Below, piece after piece: positions 63,308-64,000 of a stretch of DNA of 64,000 nt. Below the pieces are notes generated by a model, which saw only the letters and a program-made list of their open reading frames with translations, did no database searches and was not told the origin of the DNA. Each line of letters starts with the position of its first letter. The first letter of the stretch is position 1. The stretch lies in contig NZ_CP124862.1 of the NCBI RefSeq assembly GCF_030013905.1, forward strand, positions 3,475,051-3,539,050, read 5' to 3'. Origin of the DNA: Petroclostridium sp. X23 (lineage in GTDB: Bacteria; Bacillota; Clostridia; SK-Y3). The position numbers and the translations under genes were made by a program.

Positions 63308-64000
63308 ATGTTAACGACTCAGGATAAACATAACAAAATAAATATTGAAGCGGCCGCAGTCATGCTATTTTTTATTACTGCGGTTTTTTTTCAGGGATTG
63401 TATTTTTTTCATCAGTATATAATCGCCAATATCTTCATTTTGATATATACACTATATATCATACTTAAACAAGGGAGAAGACTGCCTGTAAATGCTGCGG
63501 TGGTTGCTCTTTTTATTTTTTGGGGTATCAATGTACTCTCTGTTTTCTATGGCGCCAATAGCAGCGGCGCAGCTAATGAAGCTTTAAGAATACTTGCGTA
63601 TTTACCGGCATTTGTCATTGGGTGGCTCTATGATAAGATACACCAGGAGCAGGTAGATAAAGCGGTCATTATTTCCGGTGTTTCAACAAGCTTCATCGGA
63701 CTATTAAACCTTTCAGGGATTCTCTTAATGGATGGGACGCTTTATGGGGAAAGAATGCAGTCGACGTTTCAGTATGCGAATGTTACCGCCGTATATTTGA
63801 TGATAGGGATTGTATTATGCATAAAAGCTATGAAGAGAAAAGAAAGCGGGAAATGGAAAGCAAACATCATCAACCTGTGTATATATGTCCTTACCTGTGG
63901 ACTGATTTTGACTTATTCGCGGGGAATGTGGATAATATTTGCCGTATTTAACGTTTATCTATTATTATCGCGTCAACTGGCAGAGAGGATAAATAAAATA
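63308..64000 (+). CDS. O-antigen ligase-like membrane protein (partial)
   Basis: An open frame from ATG 63308 (or GTG 63296) runs off the right edge, 231 residues visible. It is strongly hydrophobic with about seven helices and contains VLSVFYGANSSGAANEALRI and LTYSRGMWIIFAVF, matching FSYSRGAWVLLP in the protein encoded at 5043. It is likely a paralogue, perhaps another ligase or polymerase. The ribosome site is weak (GTGGGAAA). The Wzy_C loop would lie beyond the window, so the family call is moderate. Confidence 0.7.
   Translation, partial: MLTTQDKHNKINIEAAAVMLFFITAVFFQGLYFFHQYIIANIFILIYTLYIILKQGRRLPVNAAVVALFIFWGINVLSVFYGANSSGAANEALRILAYLPAFVIGWLYDKIHQEQVDKAVIISGVSTSFIGLLNLSGILLMDGTLYGERMQSTFQYANVTAVYLMIGIVLCIKAMKRKESGKWKANIINLCIYVLTCGLILTYSRGMWIIFAVFNVYLLLSRQLAERINKI

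Noticed and set aside
1-64000. tRNA, rRNA, prophage or known riboswitch
   Set aside because: No cloverleaf ends, rRNA-like conserved blocks, phage structural genes or recognisable riboswitch cores were seen on reading either strand.

Overview
The window is a low-GC Gram-positive chromosome segment, most likely class Clostridia (Bacillota) and probably spore-forming. The signs are the yycI-like/murA/walJ/rlmH block, AddAB instead of RecBCD, a Gmad2-domain lipoprotein, strong AGGAGG ribosome sites, many GTG/TTG starts, and lipoproteins with no outer-membrane machinery. Species cannot be named. No rRNA, tRNA or CRISPR array was seen.

Layout. 1-5.0 kb: end of a WalKR accessory gene (yycI-like), murA, walJ, rlmH, then a phosphohexomutase. 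5.0-29.3 kb: a large surface-glycan locus. It holds an O-antigen-ligase-like protein with a TPR tail, the four dTDP-rhamnose genes (order D-A-C-B), an ABC exporter of the Wzm/Wzt type whose ATPase carries a glycan-binding tail, two methyltransferases (one ending in a repeated coiled coil), several glycosyltransferases, an epimerase, three O-acylation genes, two rhamnosyltransferase-like GT2 enzymes and a polyprenyl-phosphate sugar transferase that would start the chain. The section from about 10.7 to 25.9 kb is visibly more AT-rich than its flanks and ends in decayed transposase genes (IS110 and a REP-associated transposase). galU faces this locus.

30-45 kb: rplM-rpsI, a YefM/ParE-like toxin-antitoxin pair, glgA, a ComEC-like metallohydrolase lipoprotein with a DUF3006 gene, a PAP2 phosphatase, a cyclophilin, ccdA, a DUF4349 lipoprotein, a 3D-domain protein, DUF445, an AEC transporter and a Gfo/Idh oxidoreductase. 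43.6-48.9 kb: a TetR-controlled MacAB-like efflux operon. 49-64 kb: a PrcB/Gmad2 lipoprotein, a 58-residue zinc-ribbon protein, the recombination-repair genes addB, addA, sbcD and sbcC, a small membrane coiled-coil protein and the start of a second ligase-like gene.

How it works together. The glycan locus reads as an ABC-exporter-dependent pathway: priming on undecaprenyl phosphate, rhamnose-rich assembly, a methyltransferase with coiled coil that could cap the chain and set its length, recognition of the cap by the Wzt tail, export, then ligation. This resembles E. coli O9a WbdD/Wzt and the WsaE S-layer glycan systems of bacilli.

The gaps between genes are unusually rich in three independent families of short repeats: (1) GTAG-headed hairpins, single or in inverted pairs (REP/REPIN-like); (2) 60-180 bp palindromic elements sharing AAGCACTTTTT-type ends but differing cores; (3) tracts written in a strict 7-base register, like cyanobacterial STRRs. 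A perfect inverted pair of DnaA boxes lies between two convergent genes.
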